Assembly (NCBI RefSeq): GCF_001729485.1 | Contig: NZ_CP017157.1 | Coordinates: 930,001 to 994,000 of the forward strand | Origin: Streptomyces lydicus | GTDB lineage: Bacteria > Actinomycetota > Actinomycetes > Streptomycetales > Streptomycetaceae | Length of the DNA: 64,000 nucleotides | Reading direction: 5' to 3' | Shown here: piece after piece, positions 1-7,687 of the stretch | How the letters are laid out: each line of letters opens with the position of its first letter | Numbering within the stretch: position 1 is the stretch's first letter | Position numbers and translations under genes: made by a program | The notes under the pieces: model-generated | Database searches by the model: none | Told to the model about the DNA's origin: nothing | Seen by the model: the letters and a program-made list of their open reading frames with translations, nothing else

Positions 1-632
1 ACCTCTCGCACGTCTCCGCCGACACCATGCGCGACGCCCTGCGGGTCAGCACCGCGCCGGTGATCTTCTCGCACTCCTCCTCGCGGGCGGTGTGCGACCA
101 CCCCCGCAACATCCCCGACGACGTGCTCGCCCAGCTGCCCGCCAACGGCGGCGTCGCGATGGTCACGTTCGTCCCGAAGTTCGTGCTGCCCGCCGCCGTC
201 GAGTGGACGCTGCGGGCGGACGAGAACATGCGCGCCCACGGCCTGCACCACCTCGACACCACCGAGGCCGGGATGGCCGTCCAGCGGGCCTTCGAGGCCG
301 CCGACCCGCGGCCGAGGGCCACCGTGGCGACCGTCGCCGACCACCTCGACCACATGCGCGAGGTCGCCGGCGTCGATCACCTGGGGATCGGCGGGGACTT
401 CGACGGCACCGCCTTCACCCCGGACGGCCTGGCCGATGTGGCCGGCTACCCGAACCTGATCGCCGAACTGCAGGACCGCAAGTGGTCCGAGGGCGATCTG
501 GCCAAGCTGACCTGGCAGAACGCGGTCCGTACGCTGCGCGCGGCGGAGGACGTGGCGCGCGCCGAGCAGCGCCGGCGCGGCCCGTCCCACGCCACGATCG
601 AGCAGCTGGACGGCGTGCCCGCCGCTCCTTGA
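1..632 (+). CDS. Membrane dipeptidase (peptidase family M19), 3' part
   Basis: The gene enters from the left edge in the frame that reads [13 protein letters not shown] and ends at a TGA. M19 dipeptidases are zinc enzymes that hydrolyse dipeptides. The visible part covers the C-terminal half of the barrel. [11 protein letters not shown] is the conserved HS(S/N) stretch after the metal ligands, and [11 protein letters not shown] is the late conserved GxDFDG motif. The closing segment with the W(x)[10 protein letters not shown] helix is also typical. The start and the N-terminal metal ligands lie outside the window. The gene converges on a VOC protein 12 bp downstream. Confidence 0.9.
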   Translation, partial: LSHVSADTMRDALRVSTAPVIFSHSSSRAVCDHPRNIPDDVLAQLPANGGVAMVTFVPKFVLPAAVEWTLRADENMRAHGLHHLDTTEAGMAVQRAFEAADPRPRATVATVADHLDHMREVAGVDHLGIGGDFDGTAFTPDGLADVAGYPNLIAELQDRKWSEGDLAKLTWQNAVRTLRAAEDVARAEQRRRGPSHATIEQLDGVPAAP

Positions 633-644
633 GCGGGCCCGCCG

Positions 645-1022
645 TTACGTGAAGCAGAGACAGAAGGGGTGCCCGACCGGGTCGAGATAGACCCGGAAGT
701 TGCGCACCCCTTCGTCGTGCTGGACGAGCTTCGCGCCGAGCTCGGTGACCTTGCGCTCGGCCTCGTCGATGCGGTCCCGCGGTACGTCGAAGTCCAGGTG
801 CAGCTGCTGCGGTACGTCCTGGCCGGGCCACTGCGGCGGCCGGTAGCCCTCGTCCACCCGTTGGAAGGCCAGGGTCCGGCCGTCCGGCCCGGCGACCTCG
901 ACCCACTCGCCGTCCCCGCCGTCGTCCGTCACGCGCCAGTCGAGCGCCGCGGCGTAGAACGCGGCCAGCTCCCGGGGGGCGGGACAGTCCAGTGCGACGA
1001 CGCCGAGAGTGATCAGACTCAT
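645..1022 (-). CDS. VOC family (glyoxalase-like) protein
   Basis: A 125-residue protein with one vicinal-oxygen-chelate module. It has the N-terminal strand LGVVALDCPAPRELAAFY, a central LHLDFDVP strand that carries the usual metal-ligand position, and a C-terminal LDPVGHPFCLC strand. The start is ATG, preceded on the minus strand by a strong AAGGAGG site 8-9 nt upstream. Single-module proteins of this type in actinomycetes are mostly of unknown substrate (resistance, dioxygenase-like or lyase). It is divergent from the CGNR protein across a 45-bp gap that contains a symmetric GTAAC operator-like array, so the two may be co-regulated. No substrate can be inferred. Confidence 0.88.
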   Translation of the reverse strand: MSLITLGVVALDCPAPRELAAFYAAALDWRVTDDGGDGEWVEVAGPDGRTLAFQRVDEGYRPPQWPGQDVPQQLHLDFDVPRDRIDEAERKVTELGAKLVQHDEGVRNFRVYLDPVGHPFCLCFT

Positions 1023-1025
1023 GGC

Positions 1026-1088
1026 GTTACCTCCTTATCTCTCCAACCGGTAACCTCTCGTTACTGCATGATGGCAGCAATCGGTAAC
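1026..1088. promoter_or_regulatory. Nested inverted repeat of GTAAC pentamers (candidate operator)
   Basis: Four pentamers are placed symmetrically around base 1057: GTTAC at 1026-1030, GTAAC at 1050-1054, GTTAC at 1060-1064 and GTAAC at 1084-1088. The inner pair forms a palindrome with a 5-nt gap and each outer site lies 19 nt away. CGGTAAC is repeated directly 34 bp apart (1048 and 1082). The array covers both translation starts, which suggests shared repression of the two divergent genes. The binding protein is unknown; the adjacent CGNR protein is the simplest candidate. Confidence 0.5.
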
Positions 1089-1664
1089 ATCGCAAGGGTG
1101 GCATCCCGAAAAGCCCCGGATTCCCTGCTGCTGGTGCAGGACCTGGTGAACACGCTCGACGTGGAGACCGGCGAAGACGCGCTGGCGGCACCCGACGGCC
1201 CGGCCGTCTTCCTGCGCGACCACGACGCGCCCGGACTCCCGCCCGACGAGCCGGAGCCGGGAGCCGTCGCGGCACTCCAGGAGCTGCGCGAGGCGCTCCG
1301 GGAGGTCTGTCTGGCGCACACCGCGGGCACCCCCGTACCCGCGCCGGCGGCCCGCGCGCTGAACCGGCTGCTGGCCGCCGCGCCGCTGGTCCTGGACGTG
1401 GCTCCGGACGGCGGCGCCGCGCTGTGCCCGGCCGCCGGGCTGCGGGGCACCGCCCGCCTCACCGCCCGTATCGCCGCCGGCATCGCGACCGCGGTCGCCG
1501 ACGGCAGCTGGCAGCGGCTCAAGGCGTGCGAGGCGCACGACTGCCGCTGGGTCTTCTACGACCGGAGCCCGGCCGGCCGCAGCCGCTGGTGCACCATGGC
1601 GGTCTGCGGCAGCCGGGCGAAGATGCGGAGCTACCGCGCCCGCCGCGCGGAGTCCGACACGTAG
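1068..1664 (+). CDS. CGNR zinc-finger / ABATE-domain protein
   Basis: A 198-residue protein. The N-terminal three quarters match the ABATE-type helical domain (SLLLVQDLVNTLDVE near the start). The C-terminus is a CGNR-type zinc finger: CEAHDCRWVFYD followed by WCTMAVCGSRAKMRSYR, with paired cysteines and CGSR in place of CGNR. Such proteins are presumed transcription regulators, but few have been studied. Two ATGs lie in tandem at 1068 and 1071, with no strong ribosome site. The GTAAC array upstream and over the start suggests autoregulation. The gene ends 4 bp from the convergent ugd. Confidence 0.85.
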   Translation: MMAAIGNIARVASRKAPDSLLLVQDLVNTLDVETGEDALAAPDGPAVFLRDHDAPGLPPDEPEPGAVAALQELREALREVCLAHTAGTPVPAPAARALNRLLAAAPLVLDVAPDGGAALCPAAGLRGTARLTARIAAGIATAVADGSWQRLKACEAHDCRWVFYDRSPAGRSRWCTMAVCGSRAKMRSYRARRAESDT

Positions 1665-1668
1665 GGGG

Positions 1669-3009
1669 TCAGGCGCGCGGGCGGCCCAGGGCGCGGTACG
1701 TCCAGCCGGCCTTCCGCCACAGCTGCGGGTCCAGGGCGTTGCGGCCGTCCAGGATGCGGCGCTCGGCGACCACCTCGCCCAGGACCGCCGGGTCCAGCTC
1801 GCGGAACTCGCGCCACTCGGTCAGGTGCAGCACCACGTCGGCGCCGCGCACCGCCTCCAGCGCGCTGTCCGCGTACGCCAGCGTCGGGAAGAGCCGCCGG
1901 GCGTTCTCCATGCCCTTCGGGTCGTACACGGTGACCTGGCCGCCCTGGAGGTGGATCTGGCCGGCCACGTTGAGCGCGGGGGAGTCGCGGACGTCGTCCG
2001 AGTCCGGCTTGAAGGTCGCGCCGAGGACGGCGACCCGCTTGCCGAGGAAGCCGCCGCCGACCGCGTCCCGGGTCAGCTCCACCATGTGGCCGCGGCGCCG
2101 CATGTTGATCGAGTCGATCTCGCGCAGGAACGTCAGCGCCTGGTCGGCGCCCAGCTCACCGGCGCGCGCCATGAAGGCCCGCAGGTCCTTGGGCAGGCAG
2201 CCGCCGCCGAAGCCGATGCCGGCGCGGAGGAACTTCTTGCCGATCCGCTCGTCGTGCCCGATCGCCTCGGCCAGCTTCGCCACGTCGCCGTCGGCGGCCT
2301 CGCACACCTCGGCCATCGCGTTGATGAAGGAGATCTTGGTGGCCAGGAAGGAGTTGGCGGAGGTCTTCACCAGCTCGGCGGTCGGGTAGTCCATGACGAT
2401 GAACGGGGAGCCCTCGGCGATCGGGGTGGCGTACACCTCGCGCAGCAGCTCCTCGGCCCGCTCACCGGCCACACCGGCCACGATCCGGTCCGGGTGCAGG
2501 GTGTCCTCGACGGCGAAGCCCTCGCGCAGGAACTCCGGGTTCCAGGCCAGCTCGGCGTCCGCGCCCGCGGGGGCCGCCGCGGCCAGCCGCTCGGCGAGCC
2601 GGGCCGCGCTGCCCACCGGCACCGTCGACTTGCCGACCACCAGCGTGGGCCGGGTCAGATGCGGCGCCAGCGCGTCGAAGGCGCGGTCGACGTACGACAT
2701 GTCACAGGCGTACTCACCGTGCTTCTGCGGGGTGTTCACGCAGACGAAGTGCACATCGCCGAACGCCCCGGCCTCCTCGTAGGAGGTGGTGAAGCGCAGC
2801 CGGCCGGTGGACCCCTCGATCCCGGCGACGTGCCGGCGCAGCAGCTCCTCCAGGCCCGGCTCGTACATCGGGACCTCGCCGCGCTGCAGCATCTCGATCT
2901 TCTCGGGCACCACGTCGAGCCCCAGCACCTCGAAGCCCAGCTCGGCCATGGCCGCGGCGTGGGTGGCACCGAGGTAGCCGGTGCCGATCACGGTGATCTT
3001 GAGGGGCAT
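1669..3009 (-). CDS. ugd: UDP-glucose 6-dehydrogenase
   Basis: A 446-residue NAD-dependent dehydrogenase that oxidises UDP-glucose to UDP-glucuronate for surface polysaccharides. The start MPLKITVIGTGYLGATHA carries the Rossmann GxGxxG motif, and the ATG at 3009 has GGAG 6 nt upstream. An upstream in-frame ATG at 3051 has no ribosome site. The catalytic cysteine lies in GIGFGGGCLPKD (about residue 264), and the C-terminal UDP-binding domain contains GATFKPDSDDVRDSPA. The length is normal for the family. It stands alone on this strand next to the LCP and glycosyltransferase genes, consistent with feeding envelope glycopolymer synthesis. Confidence 0.95.
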   Translation of the reverse strand: MPLKITVIGTGYLGATHAAAMAELGFEVLGLDVVPEKIEMLQRGEVPMYEPGLEELLRRHVAGIEGSTGRLRFTTSYEEAGAFGDVHFVCVNTPQKHGEYACDMSYVDRAFDALAPHLTRPTLVVGKSTVPVGSAARLAERLAAAAPAGADAELAWNPEFLREGFAVEDTLHPDRIVAGVAGERAEELLREVYATPIAEGSPFIVMDYPTAELVKTSANSFLATKISFINAMAEVCEAADGDVAKLAEAIGHDERIGKKFLRAGIGFGGGCLPKDLRAFMARAGELGADQALTFLREIDSINMRRRGHMVELTRDAVGGGFLGKRVAVLGATFKPDSDDVRDSPALNVAGQIHLQGGQVTVYDPKGMENARRLFPTLAYADSALEAVRGADVVLHLTEWREFRELDPAVLGEVVAERRILDGRNALDPQLWRKAGWTYRALGRPRA

Positions 3010-3142
3010 GAACGCTCCAGAAGCTGACGGGAAAGGGCGCGGACCGAGCATAGTCGCGCGCGGAACGCCCTACTCCAGCCGTGGTGCGGGCGCACGGGTA
3101 ACTGTCGGCAACCTCACGTATCCGGAGACGGGGTCCGGGACC

Positions 3143-3148
3143 TAGAAT
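3143..3148 (+). promoter_or_regulatory. Candidate -10 element for the acyl-CoA dehydrogenase gene
   Basis: TAGAAT lies 69 nt before the TTG start of the acyl-CoA dehydrogenase. No good -35 hexamer is visible at 17 bp. A weak call from one motif. Confidence 0.25.
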
Positions 3149-3216
3149 CCGGGGTGGACACGGGTTACTTAACGGTAGTTAGCACTGGCATTCACCTCAC
3201 AGGGGAGTGAGAAACG

Positions 3217-4392
3217 TTGGCGGGAACCGCTGATTTCGATCTGTACCGGACGTCGGAGGAGCACGACATGCTCCGCGAGTCGGTGCGCTCGCTCGCCGAG
3301 GCGAAGATCGCGCCGTTCGCCGCCGAGGTGGACGAGGAGGGTCGCTTCCCGCAGGAGGCGCGCGACGCGCTGACCCTGAACGACCTGCACGCCGTCCACG
3401 TCCCCGAGGCGTACGGCGGCGCCGGCGCCGACGCGCTGGCCACGGTCATCGTCATCGAGGAGGTCGCCCGGGTCTGTGCCTCGTCCTCCCTGATACCGGC
3501 GGTCAACAAGCTCGGCTCGCTGCCGGTGATCCTCTCCGGCTCCGAGGAGCTGAAGAAGAAGTACCTGGGCCCGCTGGCCAAGGGCGACGCGATGTTCTCG
3601 TACGCGCTCAGCGAGCCGGACGCGGGCTCCGACGCCGCGGGCATGAAGACCCGGGCGGTTCGTGACGGCGACCACTACATCCTCAACGGCGTCAAGCGCT
3701 GGATCACCAACGCCGGCGTCAGCGAGTACTACACGGTGATGGCCGTCACCGACCCCGAGAAGCGCTCCAAGGGCATCTCGGCGTTCGTCGTCGAGAAGGG
3801 CGACGAGGGCGTCTCCTTCGGCGCCCCGGAGAAGAAGCTCGGCATCAAGGGCTCCCCGACCCGTGAGGTCTACCTCGACAACGTCCGGATCCCGGCCGAC
3901 CGCCTGATAGGCGCCGAGGGCACCGGCTTCGCCACCGCCATGAAGACCCTGGACCACACCCGCATCACCATCGCGGCCCAGGCGCTCGGCATAGCCCAGG
4001 GCGCCCTGGACTACGCCAAGGGCTACGTCCAGGAGCGCAAGCAGTTCGGCAAGCCGATCGGCGACTTCCAGGGCGTCCAGTTCATGCTCGCCGACATGGC
4101 GATGAAGCTGGAGGCCGCCCGTCAGCTGACGTACGCCGCGGCCGCCCGCTCCGAGCGGATCTCGGCCGGCGGCAAGGGCGAGGACCTGACGTTCTTCGGT
4201 GCCGCGGCCAAGTGCTACGCCTCCGACGCCGCCATGGAGATCACCACCGACGCCGTCCAGCTGCTCGGCGGCTACGGCTACACCCGCGACTACCCGCTGG
4301 AGCGGATGATGCGGGACGCCAAGATCACCCAGATCTACGAGGGCACCAACCAGGTCCAGCGCATCGTCATGGCGCGCAACCTGCCGCAGTGA
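3217..4392 (+). CDS. Acyl-CoA dehydrogenase
   Basis: A 391-residue FAD flavoprotein that introduces the alpha-beta double bond in acyl-CoA thioesters. The start is a TTG at 3217 with AGGGGAG 9-10 nt upstream, and translation begins AGTADFDLYRT. Visible family features are YALSEPDAGSDAAGM (substrate/FAD loop), RWITNAGVSEYYTVMA and the C-terminal GGYGYTRDYPLERMMRDAK. The IYEGTNQVQRIVMAR segment contains the catalytic glutamate of the short/medium-chain type. The length is typical of short-chain enzymes. The neighbours give no pathway, so substrate chain length is open. A strong hairpin follows the stop. Confidence 0.95.
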   Translation: MAGTADFDLYRTSEEHDMLRESVRSLAEAKIAPFAAEVDEEGRFPQEARDALTLNDLHAVHVPEAYGGAGADALATVIVIEEVARVCASSSLIPAVNKLGSLPVILSGSEELKKKYLGPLAKGDAMFSYALSEPDAGSDAAGMKTRAVRDGDHYILNGVKRWITNAGVSEYYTVMAVTDPEKRSKGISAFVVEKGDEGVSFGAPEKKLGIKGSPTREVYLDNVRIPADRLIGAEGTGFATAMKTLDHTRITIAAQALGIAQGALDYAKGYVQERKQFGKPIGDFQGVQFMLADMAMKLEAARQLTYAAAARSERISAGGKGEDLTFFGAAAKCYASDAAMEITTDAVQLLGGYGYTRDYPLERMMRDAKITQIYEGTNQVQRIVMARNLPQ

Positions 4393-4399
4393 GCGGATG

Positions 4400-4443
4400 A
4401 CGAGAGGGCCCCGGATCGCCGTCGCGATCCGGGGCCCTCTCGT
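4400..4443. terminator. Bidirectional intrinsic terminator
   Basis: A perfect 20-bp stem (4400-4419 with 4424-4443) closes a CGTC tetraloop. It sits between the stop of the acyl-CoA dehydrogenase and the stop of the convergent LCP gene, so it probably serves both. There is no T-tract, as is common in Streptomyces. Confidence 0.85.
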
Positions 4444-4457
4444 CGTGCGGCCGGCGG

Positions 4458-5741
4458 TCAGTTACCGCTGACCGTGACCTTCTCGTCGTTGTTCAGCTGC
4501 TGCACCAGCTGCTGCAGCTTGGCCTTGTCCCAGACCAGGTTGCCGCCGGTGGAGCCGGAGACCGGCATGTTCATCGACTTGCCCTCGCCGCCGGTGACGC
4601 CCTTCATCGCGAAGAACATCTCGCCCAGGTCCCACAGGCTCATGTCCTTGTCGACGACGAGGGTGTCCAGGCCGGCGCCCATCGTCGGGTAGAGCTTGAA
4701 GGGGTTGAGCACGGTGGCGGGGGTGGCCGTCTGGCTCGCCAGCGCGGACAGGAACTTCTGCTGGTTCTTCGTGCGGTCCAGGTCACTGCCCGCGAAGGCG
4801 TGCCGGGTACGGACGAAGGCGAGCGCCTGCTGGCCGTTGAGGGTCTGCTTGCCCGCCGGGAAGTCGGCGCCCGACCACTTGTCCTTGAACGCCTTGGGGA
4901 TGTTCAGCTCCACACCGCCGATGGCGTCGACGATGTTCGCGAAGCCGGCGAAACCGATCTCGACGTAGTGGTCGATGTGCAGGTGGGTGTTGGACTCGAC
5001 GGTCCGCACCAGCAGCTCGGGGCCGTCCTCGGCGTAGGCCGCGTTCAGCTTGGTGTGCCGGCCGGTGCCCGGGTACTTCTTGCCGGAGTCCGAGCCGACG
5101 AAGGAGGGTATCTCGACGTCCGAGTCACGCGGCAGCGAGATCAGCGTCGGGCCGTTGCTGCCGTCGTGCAGGATCATCATCGAGTCGGTCCGCTTGCCCT
5201 CGGCGGAGCCGGTGTGCAGCTTCTTCTTGTCCGCCGCGGTCATGCCCTCACGGCTGTCCGAGCCGACGATCAGGTAGTTCGTGCCGTCGCCCGTCGCCGG
5301 CCGGTCGATGACCTTGCTCAGGTCGACCTGGCGGCGCAGCTTGCCGTCGGCCCAGAAGTACGTGGCCACCGACCCGACCAGCAGCACCGCGACCAGGGTG
5401 AGCACGGTCCACTTGATGCGCCGGCCCCATCGGGGGCGCGGCCGGCCGCCGTAGCCGTCGTCGTGGCCGCCCCCGCCGCGGCCACCTCCGCCGCCGTAGA
5501 CCTGGCCGGTGTTGTAACCGTCGTACGCGTCGTCGTAGCCCTGGGACTGTTGCGGCGGCACGCCGGCGCCCCCGCGCGGGGACATCGACGGCGGGAGCGG
5601 GGGCTCGTGCCGCTGATAGCCGGGGGCCGCGTCGCGCCGCACCTGCGGCATCGCCCGCGCACCCTCCGGATCGGCACTGCTGCCGCGTCCGTACCTGTTG
5701 CCGCTCTGGTCGCCGGACCACCCGTTGGGCCACTCATTCAT
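4458..5741 (-). CDS. LCP (LytR-CpsA-Psr) family glycopolymer transferase
   Basis: LCP proteins attach undecaprenyl-linked glycopolymers to peptidoglycan at the outer face of the membrane. This one has 427 residues from MNEWPNGW. An in-frame ATG at 5777 lacks a ribosome site, and the region upstream of 5741 is also weak, so the start is uncertain by 12 codons. A Gly/Tyr/Arg-rich cytoplasmic tail (about 110 residues) precedes one membrane segment (WTVLTLVAVLLVGSVATYF). The LCP domain shows NYLIVGSDSR, the ISLPRDSDV arginine loop, LNAAYAEDGPELLVRTVE and FVRTRHAFAGSDLDR. There is no C-terminal LytR_C domain, unlike three of the nearby paralogues. Confidence 0.93.
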   Translation of the reverse strand: MNEWPNGWSGDQSGNRYGRGSSADPEGARAMPQVRRDAAPGYQRHEPPLPPSMSPRGGAGVPPQQSQGYDDAYDGYNTGQVYGGGGGRGGGGHDDGYGGRPRPRWGRRIKWTVLTLVAVLLVGSVATYFWADGKLRRQVDLSKVIDRPATGDGTNYLIVGSDSREGMTAADKKKLHTGSAEGKRTDSMMILHDGSNGPTLISLPRDSDVEIPSFVGSDSGKKYPGTGRHTKLNAAYAEDGPELLVRTVESNTHLHIDHYVEIGFAGFANIVDAIGGVELNIPKAFKDKWSGADFPAGKQTLNGQQALAFVRTRHAFAGSDLDRTKNQQKFLSALASQTATPATVLNPFKLYPTMGAGLDTLVVDKDMSLWDLGEMFFAMKGVTGGEGKSMNMPVSGSTGGNLVWDKAKLQQLVQQLNNDEKVTVSGN

Positions 5742-5968
5742 ACGGGGAAGTGTGCACGGCTCCGGGGGTGCTCCCATAGGGCGGGTGCCGGATCGGGGCG
5801 GGGCTGTTGCAGAGCTGATGCAAAGGCACGGCCGCCTTCCAGCGCATATGGGAAGCGGATGTGACCTTTACGACCCTGCCGATGGAAGCATCCATTCCGG
5901 ATGGTTTCCGGCTGGACGGCGAGACCTGTGTCACGTACGGAGGGGACGGGCGCCCTCCGGTCCCCGCT

Positions 5969-5980
5969 TACGCTGGCTGC
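5969..5980 (+). promoter_or_regulatory. Leaderless promoter -10 of the thioesterase gene
   Basis: TACGCT (5969-5974) lies exactly 6 nt before the ATG at 5981, and there is no ribosome-binding site between them. This is the architecture of leaderless Streptomyces transcripts and supports 5981 as the start. Confidence 0.6.
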
Positions 5981-6535
5981 ATGACCGAACTCGTCACCAG
6001 CGACCCCGACGGTGAGCTCGTGGGCAAGCCCACCTCCGTGTCCCGCATCACGCTCAGCCACATCATGACGGCCGGCGACACGAACCTCCTCGGGTCGGTG
6101 CACGGCGGCGTGATCATGAAACTGGTCGACGACGCCGCGGGCGCGGTGGCCGGACGCCACTCCGGCGGCCCGGCCGTGACCGCCTCCATGGACGAGATGG
6201 CCTTCCTGGAGCCGGTCCGGATCGGGGACCTCGTCCACGTCCGCGCCCAGGTCAACTGGACCGGCCGGTCCTCGATGGAGGTCGGCGTGCGGGTCCTGGC
6301 CGAGCGGTGGAACGAGTCCAGCCCCGCCCAGCAGGTCGGCTCCGCCTACCTCGTCTTCGCCGCCGTCGACGAGCACGGCAAGCCGCGCCGGGTGCCCCCG
6401 GTGGTCCCCGAGACCGAGCGGGACAAGCGCCGCTACCAGGAGGCGCAGATCCGCCGTACGCACCGCCTCGCCCGGCGCCGCGCGATCAAGGAGCTGCGCG
6501 AACGGCGCGCCGCGGAAGGACTCGACGACGCATGA
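5981..6535 (+). CDS. Acyl-CoA thioesterase (hotdog fold, YciA/BACH type)
   Basis: A 184-residue hotdog protein that hydrolyses acyl-CoA to free acid and CoA. Translation from 5981 gives MTELVTSDPDGELVGKP. The catalytic block is HIMTAGDTNLLGSVHGGVIM followed by LVDDAAGAVAGRHSGG, in which the N-x-x-G-x-x-H-G-G motif and the DDAA helix are characteristic. MDEMAFLEPVRIGDLVHV follows. The C-terminal 40 residues are very basic and extend beyond the core fold. The start is leaderless. The 3' end overlaps the convergent VanZ-like gene by 50 bp. Confidence 0.92.
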   Translation: MTELVTSDPDGELVGKPTSVSRITLSHIMTAGDTNLLGSVHGGVIMKLVDDAAGAVAGRHSGGPAVTASMDEMAFLEPVRIGDLVHVRAQVNWTGRSSMEVGVRVLAERWNESSPAQQVGSAYLVFAAVDEHGKPRRVPPVVPETERDKRRYQEAQIRRTHRLARRRAIKELRERRAAEGLDDA

Positions 6536-7076
6536 CGGTCACCGCCAGCTGACCGAGCAGCCCGATACCTGCGCCGATCACGGTGCCGGCCGCCGCGCAC
6601 AGCACGTCGTCGACATCGGCGATCCGCCCGGCCCGCATCAGCAGCTGCGCCGTCTCGATCACCAGGCACAGCCCCACCCCCAGCAGGAACGCCGCGGCGG
6701 CCGGCACCCGCGGCGCCGCGAACCGCAGCAGCAGCGGCGCCGGCAGGAACAGTGCGGCGTTGGCGGCCTGCCGCCGCACCAGCATCGCCAGCTCCGCGGG
6801 CTCCAGCCGGGCCCCCAGGTCGAGCAGCCCCTCACCGGGCCGCCACCACACCGTCGCGTCCCCCGAGCCGATCGGCTGGGTCGGCGCGAGCGTCGCCACC
6901 AGGAGCAGCAGCAGCCAGCCGGCCAGCAGCGCCCGGGCGGTGGCGCGCGGCGCGCCGCTGGCCGGGGCGAGGGCGGCCCACAGGGCGAAGCCCACCGCCA
7001 GGCCCAGGGCCGCGACGAGGAAGAGCGTCACGGTGGTGGGGGTGATGCCCAGCACGACCTGCCACACGAGGCGCAC
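6486..7076 (-). CDS. VanZ-like family membrane protein
   Basis: A 196-residue integral membrane protein with about five hydrophobic segments. It has the VanZ-like pattern: an N-terminal pair of helices, a polar loop with LAPTQPIGSGD, a NAALFLPAPLLLR helix (N-x-x-x-F-x-P), and a late FLLGVGLCLVIETAQLLMRAGRIADVDDVLCAAAGTVIG stretch that holds the conserved E-x-x-Q and DxxD-x-x-x-N/C positions. VanZ of Tn1546 gives low-level teicoplanin resistance, but most chromosomal members have no known role. Its 3' end lies on the opposite strand of the thioesterase 3' end (50 bp). It neighbours LCP genes, which suits an envelope role. Confidence 0.85.
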   Translation of the reverse strand: MRLVWQVVLGITPTTVTLFLVAALGLAVGFALWAALAPASGAPRATARALLAGWLLLLLVATLAPTQPIGSGDATVWWRPGEGLLDLGARLEPAELAMLVRRQAANAALFLPAPLLLRFAAPRVPAAAAFLLGVGLCLVIETAQLLMRAGRIADVDDVLCAAAGTVIGAGIGLLGQLAVTVMRRRVLPRRAVRAAP

Positions 7077-7107
7077 CTTTCCGAAAGGTCCGGCATCCCG
7101 GACGACG

Positions 7108-7614
7108 TCAGCTACAGCTCCACTTGGTGACGTAGAACGCCTCCCCGTGCTCCATGACGCCGCGGATGCACTCGTCCGCGAGCATCTCCACCCGGCCGCT
7201 CAGCACCACCGCGCCGCCCTGCGTCCGCCGGGTGCCGAACCAGCCGGGGAACGCCGTGATCCGGGTGTTCTTGCGCTGGTAGCCGAGCCGCACGGTGATC
7301 TCGTCGGCGCCGTCCCGCCCGTCGTCCCCCGCGAGCGCCCCGGCGGGAGCCGCGCGGCCCCGGCCCGCGGTGTGCCGCCGGTAGGCCGCGGTGTAGGTCC
7401 CGTCGGACCCCACCGGACCGCTCAGACACAGCTGGCCGCGCACCAGGTCCCCGCAGCCGGTCGGCGCGTCGGGCGCCGGCGGGGCCGCCGCGGCGGTCGC
7501 CGCCACCAGGCACAGCGCCGCGGCGGCCACCACGGCCCGGCGCGCGCGGCGGCGGGCGTCCGGCCGGCGGGCGGGCGGCCCGGACAGGGTGCGGCGGGGT
7601 GCGGGCACGCTCAT
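7108..7614 (-). CDS. Small exported protein of unknown function
   Basis: I do not recognise this family. Translation from the ATG at 7614 gives 168 residues starting MSVPAPRRTLSG. An alternative start 15 codons upstream (7659) is possible. An arginine-rich stretch (ARRRARRAVV) is followed by a hydrophobic run (VAAAALCLVAATAAAAPPAPDAP) that reads as a signal peptide with an Ala-x-Ala cleavage region. The mature part, about 120 residues, has four cysteines (two near GCGDLVRGQLCLSG, one in ADECIRG and one in the final WSCS), which could form two disulfides. It lies between VanZ-like and LCP genes on the same strand. Confidence 0.6.
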   Translation of the reverse strand: MSVPAPRRTLSGPPARRPDARRRARRAVVAAAALCLVAATAAAAPPAPDAPTGCGDLVRGQLCLSGPVGSDGTYTAAYRRHTAGRGRAAPAGALAGDDGRDGADEITVRLGYQRKNTRITAFPGWFGTRRTQGGAVVLSGRVEMLADECIRGVMEHGEAFYVTKWSCS

Positions 7615-7687
7615 GCCGCACCCCCGCTCCGCCCGGCCCCGCACGTGCGGGGCAGGCACCTGCCGACGACGGGCCCGCTCCGCCCGC

